Assembly: GCF_000269985.1 (NCBI RefSeq) | Contig: NC_016109.1 | Coordinates: 7,963,001 to 8,027,000, forward strand | DNA: 64,000 bases | Direction of reading: 5' to 3' | DNA from: Kitasatospora setae KM-6054 | Lineage (GTDB): Bacteria > Actinomycetota > Actinomycetes > Streptomycetales > Streptomycetaceae | Part shown: in pieces, positions 36,901 through 64,000 of the stretch | Layout: every line of letters begins with the position of its first letter | Numbering within the stretch: position 1 is the first letter of the stretch | The notes under the pieces: generated by a model | The model's input: only the letters and a program-made list of their open reading frames with translations | The model's database searches: none | What the model was told of the DNA's origin: nothing | Program-made: the position numbers and the translations under genes

Positions 36901-37128
36901 GCGGTGTTCGAGACCTACGGGCCGCTGCCCGCGTCGCAGCAGCCCGCACCGGCAGCGGCACCCGTGACCGCACCGCCGTCCACACCCGCGCCCGCGCCCG
37001 CATCCGCACCGGCACCCGTGACCGGACCGCCGTCGGACGGCATCGCCGCGCTGCTGGCCGGCCTGCGCGACGGCAGCCTCGGCGTCGATTCCGCGCTGGC
37101 CGCACTGAAGGAAGGGGCGGGCCGATGA
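24982..37128 (+). CDS. kirAII: Trans-AT PKS 2: DH-ACP-KR / KS3-KR-MT-ACP / KS4-ACP / KS5-ACP (KirAII-like)
   Basis: 4048 aa from GTG 24982 with RBS ggagaga. Order: DH (HxxxGxxxxP with His22, Asp190), ACP (Ser352), KR (GGAGGIG about 613, Tyr739, but Gly743 where the catalytic Asn is expected), KS3 (Cys1028), a Ser-less ACP-like insert (Ala1345), KR (about 1722, Tyr1853), C-methyltransferase (LEVGSGTGG about 2142), ACP (Ser2383), KS4 (Cys2626), ACP (Ser3097), KS5 (Cys3373), ACP (Ser3939). The last 30 residues form a helical docking segment. The opening DH-ACP-KR completes the module begun by KS2 and gives a diene. The KR-MT module fits a gem-dimethyl carbinol. KS4-ACP and KS5-ACP would leave beta-keto groups. 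ACP5 holds the place where kirromycin takes ethylmalonate. The stop overlaps the next start (ATGA). Confidence 0.95.
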   Translation: MDRRSVRCALHLTRDNPIVDDHRVHGVRTLPGVTFLDIVQRLLAAHDFPLERTGLSDVLFVEPVVTTEDFDRELTVVAEPDGDVHRVTATSRRTHHGRPVDDTVTTHLHATLRTDLPPLTGTPAPAPTGAARDVAEVYATGRSAGIEHRAFMRVTGTLRVAADRVRSEIALGEEARATAGDFLLHPALLDGSTMQAYALAFAGEDADGRPLIPLHIGGFRAVRPLGETCTVDLRFTRVAAGADVVKADIDLYDGSGAPAARFTGLTFKRIRSTASITRLTAAAERSAPVAPEAPATAGSGAGAGAGSEAGAGSGAGLGDLRAEVVELVRQAVGDPSLAVDGDLGFYDLGLDSSHLLSLVRAFEARWDIALYPTLLFEYPTVDAVAAHLFGLLPADRRAPAAPAADGPEPAAPARTHCLTGVWQPAPRRAAPEPGPLLVIGDLRAHPGQVTVRRGAAFRRLGPDAYELRADEAGDLRRLLAELGTPPERVLHLAAPADDLPEAVEAACRELLALVQALAPRPVSVVHAGPGPVAAAVAGLARTVRLERPGLAVTAVECDGDADPRALLAETGDGAETWVRHSRGRREVRRYLDARFDGGQRIRPGGVYLVTGGAGGIGRELAALLAERGATAVLAGRTPPAAPVAGRFVRADVTVPADVTALVADVIDRHGRLDGVVHAAGVLRDAMLPGKSAADLAAVLAPKVRGTVLLHRATRHLGLDFFALFSSVTGVAGNVGQADYAAAGAFQDAYAREHGLLSFDWPLWAEGGMRTDDAARALFRRQGQVPLPTAEGLAVFERALSLTGAEVVVLHGDPGRAREALALSLADPAAGTPAGTPVDAPADTAAVTGPAPVEEAAPDRTGDIAVIGVAGRYPKAEDLDQFWTNLRTGRDCVTEIPADRWGTDGFYQPQRAAGRSTSKWGGFLDGIDEFDPGFFRITPREAEGMDPQERLFLQTSWHALEDAGLTRADVAGRPVGVFAGVMFTQYQMLGLGAEERLPVLPTSFASAVANRVSYFLDLRGPSLALDTMCSSSLTALHLACESLRSGECEVALAGGVNAIVHPYKYLHLSQVGFVSSDGRCRAFGEGGDGYVPGEGVGVVVLKPLARALEDGDRVLGVIKGSAVNHGGRAGGFFVPNPAAQAEVVRRALARADVDPASIGYVEAHGTGTSLGDPIEISALDQVFGGTTTRIGSVKSSIGHLESAAGIAGLTKILLQLRHRTLAPSLHADPVNPAVDWDTVGLDVQRRAEPWPAGVGTPRRAGLSAFGAGGSNAHVVVEEFPEPPGPDTGLCGPQAVLLSARTEEALRELAHRYTDLPAADRIAEVAEPAGLAGADPDTALDELGLDAEDLRRLALTLAERFPGRPPHVDARSTLADLAAAVPAGPGVPLADLAYTTQTGREAMAERLAVVVSGPDELRSALRAYLDGAAPAGCYRGTAAGPVGATAPDSLDPHELARAWVAGAAPDWRALHRDRKPRKVRLPGYPFARVRCWVGNAPAAPVPSAPAPAALPVQAPVEVAADVPADLPMDLPVWEPCAAPAGRRAPDGPVVVLHAPSRAGLAAELAERHPDALLVGLGDPVAVVPRLVYVLTGTTEAAPDEVERVARAEASGVRALARYAREWSRIPELDWVVVTVGAAAAPGRGVTDPYAAGVVGFARVLENEHRGWSVATVDLDPAHPSAALVAPAPRGTRLACTGTVRHTQVLRPAPAGGGAVPLRRGGRYLVVGGARGIGLALARRLVAEQDARVVLVGRGEGPADGLGEGIRYVRADATDVRRMTALLREEGPVHGVLHAALVRRDRLTHHLSDTDLTESLAAKSGVAAALVDALRGRHLDFLVLFSSAQSFLGDPGLANYAAGSTFLDAYAHALDARLPYPVRAVDWGYWGTVGAVADDPHRDRLTAAGFTSIEPGSGFAALARALGQPNPQVVVVPGSAALRDRMGAARTETTRMVPTGRPLTAGDRLLVDDFHALDRRMATIAGSALLAVLDDLGAWHGSDPDADEVARRVGVVPRYDRLLRTLLAMITEEGLVELRAGRHRPVPGALAAARADGHLRQLEDLAAAHPEHAVFVRLLAHCLAHYGELLRGELLATELLFPSSGTSLMEGVYRGNPISDLYNDLLTDRLMAHVERRVAELPADGTVRVLEVGSGTGGTSAGLLRALDPYGDRVEYWYTDLSVTFLAHGRREFGGRHPFTRFKRLDLDSDPVGQGFPAGRFDLVVGANVLHATSDLGRAVRHLRTVLRTGGELLLNELTTVTLCGTVTYGLFDGWWTHHDTALRLPGSPLLDVPGWTALLTGAGYGPVAALPGPAETRRNFQHVVVATAAPGTTPAGAAPAAGGTLAAPAGDDPAAAFTDELLALTSDASGIPRDELDLDRAIGDYGFDSVSYSLLATRLNDGFDFDVTPALFYETATLRALAERLVRDHGDRLRTRYAAPAVTAPPAVTAAAERRPEPAARAARPARPDPVAVVGLSARMPGSRDLDDFWRHLAAGDDLIGEVPADRWDWRTLPEGVHARHGGFVHDVDMFDPLFFGISPHEAAGMDPQQRLVLQGVWTALEDAGLAPGALAGTDVGLFIGAGSNDYDEIRRSAGHPVDAHAATATTHSILVNRVSYLLDLHGPSEPVNTGCSSSLVAIHRAAEAIRSGECEIAVAGGINLVLTPHNHELLSSTGMLSPTGRCRSFDAEADGFVRSEGFGLVVLTGADRARRHTVRAWLRGSAVNHGGRARSLTAPNPAAQAAMIVQAYERADVDPTTVGYLETHGTGTELGDPVEINGLRTAFDELRRRRGLPEPAEPYCAVGAVKANVGHLESAAGVAGVIKTLLAMEHGVLPPVAGLTAPNPHLRFDGSPFHLVRSATAWPRPAGHPRRAGVSSFGYGGVNAHVVLEEAQPGPAPLRPAGPWVFPLSARTPQALRRYAAALRDGLDRIADLADAAHTLQHGRDAMAERLAVTAADRRTLAAALAAAAEGADHPALARPGGTAPADRWVTGEPVEWPGGGVLVALPTYPFERRRCWVGDHEPSADALAPGTTAPTPAEAVPATATATGPAGPAPASGAGAADDARQAAVADELLALVQEVAGVLPGELAADEQLSRYGFDSIMYTRLSHRVNTRWDLDVTPASFYGVSTVDDLVAKILRDHGRAILAQDPAVVAAAAATSPLAAPVAAFTAAPVAVPVAAPVAVPVAAPAAPAAPAAPAAPVAAGLDGVAIVGMAGVLPDSDDLDEFWEHLAAGDDLVREIPPDRWDWRSIDGEPEPGEFRTNVRWGGFMRRVDLFDARFFGISPTEAVAMDPQHRLVLEATWSAIENAGIRPSALSGTDTGVFIGSSTYDYFELQHALGVPLDGYNSAGRAHAILSNRVSYLLNLRGPSEPVDTACSSSLLAVHKAAEAIRQGECEVALAGGVNVIASPTLFVDMSLGEMLSPDGRCRTFDARANGIARAEGVGMVVLKRLDAAVRDGDVIHGVLRGSAVNHGGRTNSLTAPNPDAQAACVVAAHRRAGVDPRTVTYVETHGTGTELGDPIEVEGLKTAFTRLYADHGAQWTVPHVALGSAKPSTGHLEAAAGVTGLIKALLSMRHREIPGNVHLETLNPHLRLENSPLRVVREREPWLPVRTADGAEAPLRAGVSAFGLGGVNVHAVVEEYREEPVAGPAGDQLFVLSARDGQRLRDYAGNLARWAARHQDVDPAALAHTLQTGREEYAERLAVVADSPSSLAALLETWLADGTEQRVFTGSGRDATTSLLLEGAEGLHYLRAVLDAGRLDKVARLWVGGAPIDWTQLWRGAAPRRVPAPTYPFARESYWLTPGDRFDRVQATESGLIPAEGVTGSEPAPVEPAPVEPAPVESAPVEPVAVPETAAAPAAAPVPVPVPVAVPEPVASVPAVPAAVPPAGPAAVPPVGAAAADGDPEAAVREHVRALLAAHLGMRVERLTADLALSEAGVDSLGLRRLSRRLSADYGVNVPTRVFSVRQTVRSAAQAVFETYGPLPASQQPAPAAAPVTAPPSTPAPAPASAPAPVTGPPSDGIAALLAGLRDGSLGVDSALAALKEGAGR
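25865..25935 (+). repeat. GC-rich hexanucleotide-like repeat in the PKS 2 DH-ACP linker
   Basis: Imperfect repeats of ggggcc/gggtcc code a Gly-Ala-Gly-Ser linker between DH and the first ACP. This is a flexible inter-domain linker, probably expanded by replication slippage; it has no separate function that I can see. Confidence 0.6.
36453..36525 (+). repeat. 15-bp coding repeat in the PKS 2 linker before ACP5
   Basis: About four and a half copies of a gagcccgcgccggtc-type unit code a Glu-Pro-Ala-Pro-Val repeat. It lies in the long Pro/Ala linker between KS5 and the last ACP. It is a rigid, extended spacer that lengthens the reach of ACP5. Confidence 0.6.
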
Positions 37129-40100
37129 GCACCGCACTGCGCGAACTGCTGGAGGCGATCGCCGCCGGCGAGGTGTCCGAGGACGTCGCGGGCCCGCTGC
37201 TGCGCAGCCTGGTCGAGGCCGCCCCGGCCGCGCCCGCACCGTCCCCGGCCCCGGCCCCGGCCGCTGCCCCCGCGCCGACGCCGACGCCCTACGACCCGAA
37301 CCCCTACCCGCTCACCCGCGGCCAGGCCGCGCTGTGGGCCATCCACGAGAGCCGGCCGGACGCCACCTCCTACAACCTCCCGCTCGGCCTCTGGCTCGGC
37401 GACCAGGTCGATCCGGACCGGCTCGCCGAGGCGCTGATCGCCGCGGTGGAACGCAACCCGGACCTGCGCATCGCCGTCCGGCTGGACGCCACCGGCCCGG
37501 TGCAGGTGATCACCGACCGCCCGGTCGAGGTGCCCCGGCTGGACCTCGGGCACGTGACCGACGGCGAGTTCACGGCCCGGATCGACTCCCTCGTCCGGCA
37601 GCCGTTCGACCTGGAGCACGACCCGCTGCACCGCTCCTGGCTGATCACCACGCCGGGCGGCGGGGCCCTGCTGCTGCTCGTGTTCCACCACCTGATCACC
37701 GACGGCGTCTCCAGCCACCTCCTGCTGCGCGACATCGTCGCCTGCTACGACGGGCTGACCTCCGGCCGGGGGCTCCCGCCGGTCGAACCGGCCACGCCGT
37801 ACTCCGAGTTCGTGCGGTGGCAGCGGGAGATGCTGGCCGGCCCGCAGGCCGAGGAGCACCGGCGCTGGTGGCTCGACCGGCTGGGCGGCGCCTCGACCGC
37901 GCCCGTGCTCCAGGCGATCGCCGACCGCCGCCGGGCCGGCACCGCCTCGCACACCAGCGGGGCGATGGTGCAGCTCCGGCTGCCGGAGGCCACCTGGAGC
38001 GCCGTCCGGAACACCGCCCGCAGGGCCGGGGTGACCACCTTCGGCGTGGTCTTCGGGGCGTTCGCCGCGCTGTTGCAGCGGCACTCCGGCCACCGTGACA
38101 TCAGCGTGATGGTGCCGACCGACGGCCGGCCCGAGTACCGCTTCGACCGCACCGTCGGCTACCTGATCAACCCGGTCGTCCTGCGGGTGGACTGCGACCC
38201 GCGGCTGAGCTTCGCCGAGCTGGCGAACGCCGTCCAGGACGAGATGGTCCGGGCCGAGGACTACGGCGGCTACCCGTTCGCCGCGGTCGTCGACGACCTG
38301 CGCCGCGGCCCGGACCCCGACGCGGAGTTCGGCATCGGCTTCTACCTCCAGCAGGGCGTCGGCGGGGACCAGGACATGGCCGCCGGCCAGACCGTCTTCC
38401 GGGACGCCCTCGACCTCACCCAGGAGAGCGAGAACGACCTCGTGGTCGAGGTGGTCGTCCGCGACACCGAGGCCCTGCTGTACGTCAAGTACGACACCGA
38501 GCTGTTCGACCGCCCCACCGTCGAGCGGCTGGCCGAGCACTACCGGCTGCTGCTCGAAGCCGTCACGGCCGACCCGGACCGGCGCACCGCCGACCTCGAC
38601 CTGGGCACGCCCGAGGAGCGGGGCACCCTGGCGCGGGTCAACGCCACCGCCGCCGGGCGGCCGCGCGACGTCAGCACGGCCCAGCTGGTGCTCGCCCGGG
38701 CCGGACGCCACCCGGAGCGCACCGCCGTGGTGGACGCCGAGGGCGCGCTGACCTACGCCGAGCTCGCGGGCCGGGTGCGGGCCCTCACCGGGGTCCTGCG
38801 CGCCCGCGGGGTGCGACCGGGCGACCTGGTCGGCGTCCTGACGGACCGCCGCGCCGCGCTGATCGTCGCGCTGCTCGCCGTCCAGGCGGCCGGGGCCGCG
38901 TACGTCCCGCTGGACCCGGACTTCCCGGCCGCCAGGCTCGCCCACATCGGCTCCGACGCGGGGCCGGCCGCCGTCCTGCTCGAACCGGGCCTGGCCGACC
39001 GGCTGCCCGCGGACGTCCCGGGGGAGCGGATCCCCGTCGACGGCCCGGGCACCGCGGCGCCGGCCGAACCGGTCGCCCGCCGCGACGCCGACCTCGCCTA
39101 CGTGCTCTACACCTCCGGGTCGACCGGGCAGCCCAAGGGCGTCGAGGTCACCCACGGCAATCTGGTCAACCTGCTGACCGCGATGGCCGACCGGCCGGGC
39201 TGCGCCGAGGACGACGTGCTGCTCGCCGTCACCACCGCCGGCTTCGACATCGCCGGACTCGAGCTGCTGCTGCCGCTCACCCGAGGCGCCACCGTGCACC
39301 TCGCGCCCGCGGAGACCCTCCGGGACGGGCTGGCGCTGGCGGAGTTGCTGGACCGCTCGGGAGCGACGCTCGTCCAGGCCACCCCGGCCACCTGGCAGAT
39401 GCTGCTGCACGCCGGCTGGACCGGGCGGGTGCGGCGGATCCTGTGCGGCGGGGAGCCGCTGACCGCCGGACTCGCCGCCCAACTGTTCGACCGCTGCGAC
39501 GAGTTGTGGAACATGTACGGTCCGACCGAGACGACCGTCTGGTCCTCCGCGCTGCGGGTGCGGCGCAACCGGCCGGTCACCGTCGGCACCCCGATCGCCA
39601 ACACCACCTTCCGGGTGGCCGGTCCGGACGGCGCCCCGGTGCCGTTCGGCGCGGTCGGGGAGCTGCTGATCGGCGGGGAGGGCGTCGCCCGGGGCTACCG
39701 CAACCGGCCCGAGCTGACCGCCGAGCGGTTCCCGCGCGACCCGGCGAGCGGCGAGCGGCTCTACCGGACCGGGGACCTGGCGCGCTGGTCGGCCACCGGG
39801 GAGCTGCTGCTGCTCGGCCGGGCCGACCGGCAGGTGAAGCTGCGCGGCCACCGCATCGAGCTCGGCGAGGTCGAGTCCGCCGTCCGGCGCCACCTCGGGA
39901 CCGGGGACGTCCGGGTGGTCGTGCGCGAGGACCTGCCGGGCACCCCGCAGCTGGTCGCGTTCGTGACCGCCGCCCCAGAGGTCGCGGCCGAGGCAGTCCG
40001 GCGGGCCGACGAGCTGCTGCCCGGGTACATGGTCCCGGCCCGGACGGTCGCGCTGGCCCGGTTCCCGATGACCCCCAACGCGAAGGTCGACGCCGGCCCG

Positions 40101-41878
40101 CTGGCGGACCTCCCGCACGCCGAGCTGCTGAGCCGGTTCGGGCACCCGCAGGAGCGGAGCGCCCCGGCGGCCCCGGCCCCGGCCCCGGCGGCCCCGCCTG
40201 GGGCCCGGCCGCCCGCGCGGGCCGCGGACCGGCCGGCCGGCGACCTGCTGGCCCGGCTGCGCGAAGCCACCGCGGGCGTCGCGGGGCGGCCCGCCGAGGA
40301 GGTCCCGGTCGATCGGCCGCTGGGCGAGGTCGGCTTCGACTCCGTCGGTTTCACCCGGCTGGCCGTGGCCCTGCGGGAGCGGCTCGGCGTCGTCGTGCGG
40401 CCCACCGTCTTCTACTCCCACCCGGACCTCGCCTCGCTGGCGGCCCACCTGGCCGCGACCCGTCCCGAGCTGGCCGCCCCGGCCGCCCCGGCCGCCGCGA
40501 CCGCCCCGGCCGCCGCGACCACCACCGCGACCACCACCGCGACCCCGGTCGCCGGCCCGGCCGCGGCCGCCGGTGCGCCCGCGGCCGCCGTGGGCTACCC
40601 GCCGGTCGCGATCATCGGGATCGGCGGCCGACTGCCGTCCTCGGCGAGCCTGGAGGAGTTCTGGGGCCACCTCGCGGCCGGCCGCGACCTGACCCGCCCG
40701 TACCCGCTGGAGCGCGGCTTCTCCGCCCGGCTGTTCCCGGAGGGCCACCGCGGCTCCTTCGTCGACGACGTGGACGCGTTCGACCCGTCGCTGTTCCGCA
40801 TCTCGCCCCGCGAGGCGGCCCAGATGGACCCGCAGCACCGGCTGCTGCTGCACGCCGCGCACGAGGCCCTGCTGGACTCCGGGCAGCTGCCCGCCGAGCT
40901 GGCCGGCAGCCGCACCGGCGTCTTCGTCGGGCTCAGCGGCGCGGACTACCTCAGCCTGCTCGGCCCGGGCTCCCCGGAGATGGGCGACCACTTCCTGATC
41001 GGCAACGTCGCCTCGATCGCGGCCAACCGGATCTCGTACGTCTACGACCTGAGCGGTCCGAGCGCGGTGTTCGACACCGCCTGCTCCAGCTCGCTGGTCG
41101 CGGTCCACCGGGCGGCCCGCGCGCTGCAGTACGGAGACTGCGAACTGGCCCTGGCCGGCGGGGCGAACCTGCTGCTGGCACCGCACGGCTTCGCCGGGCT
41201 GCGCCGCGCCGGGATGCTCAGCCCCGACGGCCGCTGCAAGACCTTCGACGAGCGGGCGGACGGCTACGGGCGCGGCGAGGGCGTGGTCCTGCTGGCGCTC
41301 AAACTGCTCGACCGCGCGCTCGCGGACGGGGACCCGGTGCACGCCGTCCTGATCGGTTCGGCGGAGAACCACGGCGGGCACACCCACTCGCTGACGGTGC
41401 CCAACCCGCAGGCGCAGCGCGAGGTCGTGCTGGCCGCGCACCGCGCCGCCGGGATCCCGCCGGACACCGTCGGCTACATCGAGGCGCACGGCACCGGGAC
41501 GCCGCTCGGCGACCCGATCGAGGTCGACGCGCTCAAGGAGGCGTTCACCCGGCTCTACGACGACTGGGGGATCCCGGTCGTCCCGGGCCGGACCGGGGTC
41601 GGGTCGGTCAAGACCAACATCGGCCACCTGGAGGCCGCGGCGGGGGTCGCGGGCATCGTGAAGGTCGTGCTGGCGATGCGGCACCGCACGCTCCCCGGCC
41701 TGGTCGACCTCCGGACGCCCAACCCGATGCTCGACTTCGCGGACAGTCCGCTGCGGATCCAGTCCGCGGCGCAGGCGTGGGAGACGCCCGACGGCGCACC
41801 GGCCCGGGCCGGCGTCAGCTCGTTCGGCATGGGAGGCAGCAACGTGCACGTGGTCATCGAAGAGGCGGGGGAACGTTG

Positions 41879-41879
<1 letters not shown>
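37125..41879 (+). CDS. kirAIII: Hybrid NRPS-PKS: C-A(Gly)-PCP / KS6 (KirAIII-like)
   Basis: 1584 aa from ATG 37125, inside the upstream stop, with RBS gaagggg. Residues 1-30 are a helical docking segment (LRELLEAIAAGEV) similar in pattern to the tail of PKS 2. The condensation domain spans about 55-490 (HHLITDG, His188/His189/Asp193). The adenylation domain spans about 510-1000 (YTSGSTGQPKG about 660, MYGPTE); my pocket reading is D-I-L-Q-L-G-M-V-W-K, nearly the published glycine code. The carrier domain (Ser1073, GFDS) is more like a trans-AT ACP than an NRPS PCP. KS6 spans about 1155-1584 (Cys1320, EAHGTGT, GHLEAAAG). The protein links glycine by an amide to the acyl chain of PKS 2, as in kirromycin. 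It stops right after the KS core; the KS's flanking linker is encoded at the start of the next gene. Confidence 0.95.
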
Positions 41880-61413
<19,534 letters not shown>

Positions 61414-61417
<4 letters not shown>

Positions 61418-64000
61418 TCGCGTTGGATGGCCTGACCTGCACCGTGGTGGTGCGAGGGGCCGACCCGGTGCTGCGCGACCACCGGGTGCACGGCACCCGG
61501 ATCCTGCCCGGGGTGTCGTTCCTCGACATGATCTACCGCGTCCTGCTGGCCCACGGGGTCGACACCGAGCGGGTGGAGCTGCGCCGGCTGCTGTTCCGCA
61601 ACCCGGCGGCGGCCGGGCCGGACTTCGACACCGAGGTGACGATCCGGTTCACCGCCGAGGGCGACGGCTACCGGGTGTCGGCCACCGGCACCCGGCGGCC
61701 GTCGGGCGAGGTGGAGCCGCTGTTCGACTGCCGGCTCCTGCTCGACCTGCCGTTCCCCGCGGAGTCGACGGACCTGTCCGCGCTGCGCGCGCGGGCCGCC
61801 CGCACCGTCGACATGGCGGAGCTGTACGCGACCGTGCGCCGCACCGGCATCGAGCACGGGGACTTCATGCGGGCCCGCGGCACCCTGCACGTCGGTGCCG
61901 GGGAGATGCTGGCGGACCTCTCGCTGAGCCCGCAGGCCGCGGACTACGCCGGGTACTTCCACCTGCACCCGGCCGGACTGGACGCCTCCACGCTGCTGCC
62001 GACGGTGTTCGCCACCGGGGACGCGGGCGGCGACCCGCGGCCGTACATCCCGATGCTCATCGAGTCGTTCCGCGCCCGGGGCCCGCTCGGGACCCGCTCG
62101 CTGGTGGTCGCGGCCCCGCCCCGCCCGACCGGTGCGGACGGCGACCTGACCACCTGTGACCTGCGCTTCCACGACGAGGACGGACAACTGCGGCTCTGGC
62201 TGCGGGGGCTGACGTCCAAGCGGGTCCGGGACGAGGCCGCCATCACCCGGCTGGAGGCCGCCGCGCCGGCCCGGGAGCCGGGCGAGGACGTCGTGCGCCG
62301 GCTGCTCGCCGACCGCCTCGGCCAGGCGGACTTCGACGAGGAGGCGGGCTTCTACGAGCTGGGCCTGGACTCCTCGGCCCTGCTGGGCGTCGCCGCGGAC
62401 CTGGAGGGCGCGTTCGGCCGGGACTTCTCGCCGACCCTGCTGTTCGAGTACAACACCTTCGCGGCCCTGGCCGAGCACCTGCGGGAGTTCGAGCCGGTGG
62501 CGGCCCCGGCCGCCCCGACGGCGCAGGCCGCTCCCGCGGCGGAGCCACCGGTCGAGGAGCCGCCCGCCGAGGTGGTCTGGTTCGCGCCGCAGTGGCGGGC
62601 GGCGCCGCTGCCCGCGGCCGCGCCGCCGTCCGCCGTGCTGGCCGTCGACGCGGCCACCGCCCACGACTGGCCGGCCCTGCTCGCGGGCTCCGACGCCGCG
62701 GACGTGCTCTGGACCCCCGCCGACCCGCAGGACCTCGCGGCCGAGGCGGTGGCGCTGACCGGGTTCGCCGCGGCCCTGCTGCGCGCCCGCCGAGGGCCGG
62801 TCCGCCTCGCCCTCCACCTCGCCGCCGACGCACCCGTCGCGGCCGTCACGGCCCTGTTCCGGACCCTGCGCCGGGAGCAGCCGGACGTGCGGGCCGGCGT
62901 GGTGCGCTCCCCGTCCGCGGCCGACGCGCTGGCGGAGCTCGCCGCGGGTGTCCCGGACCCGGACGTGCGGTACGCCGGCGGGCGGCGCGAGGTCCGGGAC
63001 GTCCGGCCGGTGCCGGCGCCGGACCGCCCCGCGCAGCTGCGCGACCGGGGCGTCTACCTGATCACCGGCGGACTCGGCGGGGCCGGCCTGGCCCTGGCCC
63101 GCCACCTGGCCCGGACCGTCCGGGCCCGCCTGGTGCTCTGCGGGCGCTCCGCCGCGGACCCGTCGGTGAGCGCCGACCTGACCGCCCTCGGGGCGGAGGT
63201 CGCCGTGGTGGCGGCCGACGTCACCCGGGCCGAGGACGTCCGCCGGGTCGTCGACCTGGCGCTGTCCAGGTTCGGCGCGCTGCACGGCGTGGTCCACGCC
63301 GCGGGCGTGCTGCGGGACGGTCTGATCGCGGGCAAGCCCGCCGAGGACGTCCGCGCGGTGCTCGCGCCCAAGCTCGCCGGCGCCCGCCACCTGTACGCGG
63401 CGACCCGGGACCTCGGGCTGGACTTCCTGGTGCTCTGCTCCTCCACGGCGGGGGCGTGGGGCAACCCCGGCCAGGCCGACTACGCCTGCGCCAACGCCTT
63501 CCTGGACGGCTTCGCCGAGGGGCGGCCGGGCGTGGTCTCGGTCGGCTGGCCGGCCTGGGCCGAAGGCGGGATGCCGGTCGACAGCGCCGGGCTGCGGCGG
63601 GCGGGCCTGCGGCCGATGGACACCCCGACCGCCGTGGACGTCCTGCTGGCGGCGGTCGGCAGCGGCCGCCCGCACCTGGTCGCCCTCGTCGGGTCGGCGG
63701 ACCGGATCACCGCCGAGTTCGGTCCCGTGCAGGAGCCGGCCGCCGAGCCGGCCGCCGAGCCCCTCCCCGAGCCGGCCGCCCCCGCCGTCGAGGAGCGCAC
63801 CGCCGTCGCGGAGCGCACCCCCGCCCCGGACGCCCCGGACGTCCGGGACGACGCGATCGCCATCGTCGGGATCAGCGGGCGCTACCCGAAGGCCCGCGAC
63901 CTCGACGAGTTCTGGGCGAACCTGCGCACCGGCCGCGACTGCGTCACCGAGGTGCCCGCCGACCGCTGGGACCACCGGGCGATCCACACCGACACCAAGG
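61414..64000 (+). CDS. kirAV: Trans-AT PKS 5 (partial): DH-ACP-KR / KS12 start (KirAV-like)
   Basis: 862 codons are visible; the frame is open at the window end. ATG 61414 overlaps the previous stop (ATGA) with RBS ggagga. DH (about 1-265, HRVHGTRILPG with His23; Asp190), ACP (Ser320, GLDSS), KR (about 400-760, GGLGGAG, Tyr690, Asn694 intact) and the first about 50 residues of KS12 (IVGISGRYPKARDLDEFW). The layout and even the residue numbers of DH match the start of PKS 2 (His22, Asp190), so the two gene starts are duplicates. It completes the module begun by KS11 and should give a double bond, the first of the conjugated triene in a kirromycin-type chain. The rest of the line (more KS modules, and in kirromycin a cis-AT protein) must lie to the right. 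Confidence 0.95.

Noticed and set aside
19125..37239. Long reverse-strand frames of 2231 and 4076 residues opposite PKS 1 and PKS 2
   Set aside because: They are antisense shadows created by codon bias; they contain no recognisable domain and contradict the continuous PKS domains on the + strand.

Overview
The window is very GC-rich (by eye well above 70 %), with G/C at nearly every third codon position, ATGA/TGATG gene overlaps and actinobacterial families (DUF2087, DUF6204, DUF3037, HipA-like kinase). It fits a Streptomyces or Kitasatospora chromosome. Almost all of it is one biosynthetic gene cluster: a trans-acyltransferase polyketide synthase / nonribosomal peptide synthetase hybrid. Its content and module order match the kirromycin (elfamycin) family of EF-Tu inhibitors. 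The family call rests on domain reading and remembered family knowledge; no database search was possible.

Left arm (1-13227, + strand, apparently one operon): the C-terminal end of an alpha/beta-hydrolase-like protein, possibly the Dieckmann cyclase; a stand-alone C-A-PCP NRPS (KirB-like); an O-methyltransferase-family enzyme; a trans AT-AT-ER protein (KirCI-like); two cytochrome P450s; an aspartate 1-decarboxylase supplying beta-alanine (KirD-like); a second methyltransferase (KirM-like); and a discrete acyltransferase (KirCII-like). A strong bidirectional terminator (13281-13318) closes the arm.

Centre (13324-18147, - strand): an HTH/DUF2087 protein, a DUF6204 protein, a TetR/MFS-exporter operon with an autoregulatory-looking palindrome, and a HipA-like kinase/DUF3037 pair. 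The 773-bp divergent region 18148-18920 follows.

Right arm (18921-64000, + strand, overlapping or closely spaced genes): the assembly line. PKS1 = LnmK-like loading domain-ACP / KS1-KR-ACP / KS2. PKS2 = DH-ACP-KR / KS3-KR-MT-ACP / KS4-ACP / KS5-ACP. Gene 3 = C-A(Gly)-PCP / KS6. PKS4 = DH-KR-ACP / KS7-DH-KR-MT-ACP / KS8-ACP / KS9-KR-ACP / KS10-KR-ACP / KS11. PKS5 = DH-ACP-KR / KS12, cut by the window end. No module carries a cis AT, so the left-arm ATs must load the ACPs.

Read in order, the line would make a dienyl start, a gem-dimethyl carbon, a unit able to take ethylmalonate just before glycine, then a methylated diene and two hydroxylated units. This is the goldinonic-acid / glycine / tetrahydrofuran pattern of kirromycin. 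The left-arm NRPS, PanD and the possible cyclase would add the beta-alanine-derived pyridone; the P450s and methyltransferases would tailor. Points of interest: the fused LnmK-like loading domain, KS-ACP modules lacking reductions the product needs, a TTA codon in the first PKS gene, a TetR gene with no normal start codon, and a HipA-like kinase inside a cluster whose product should target EF-Tu.
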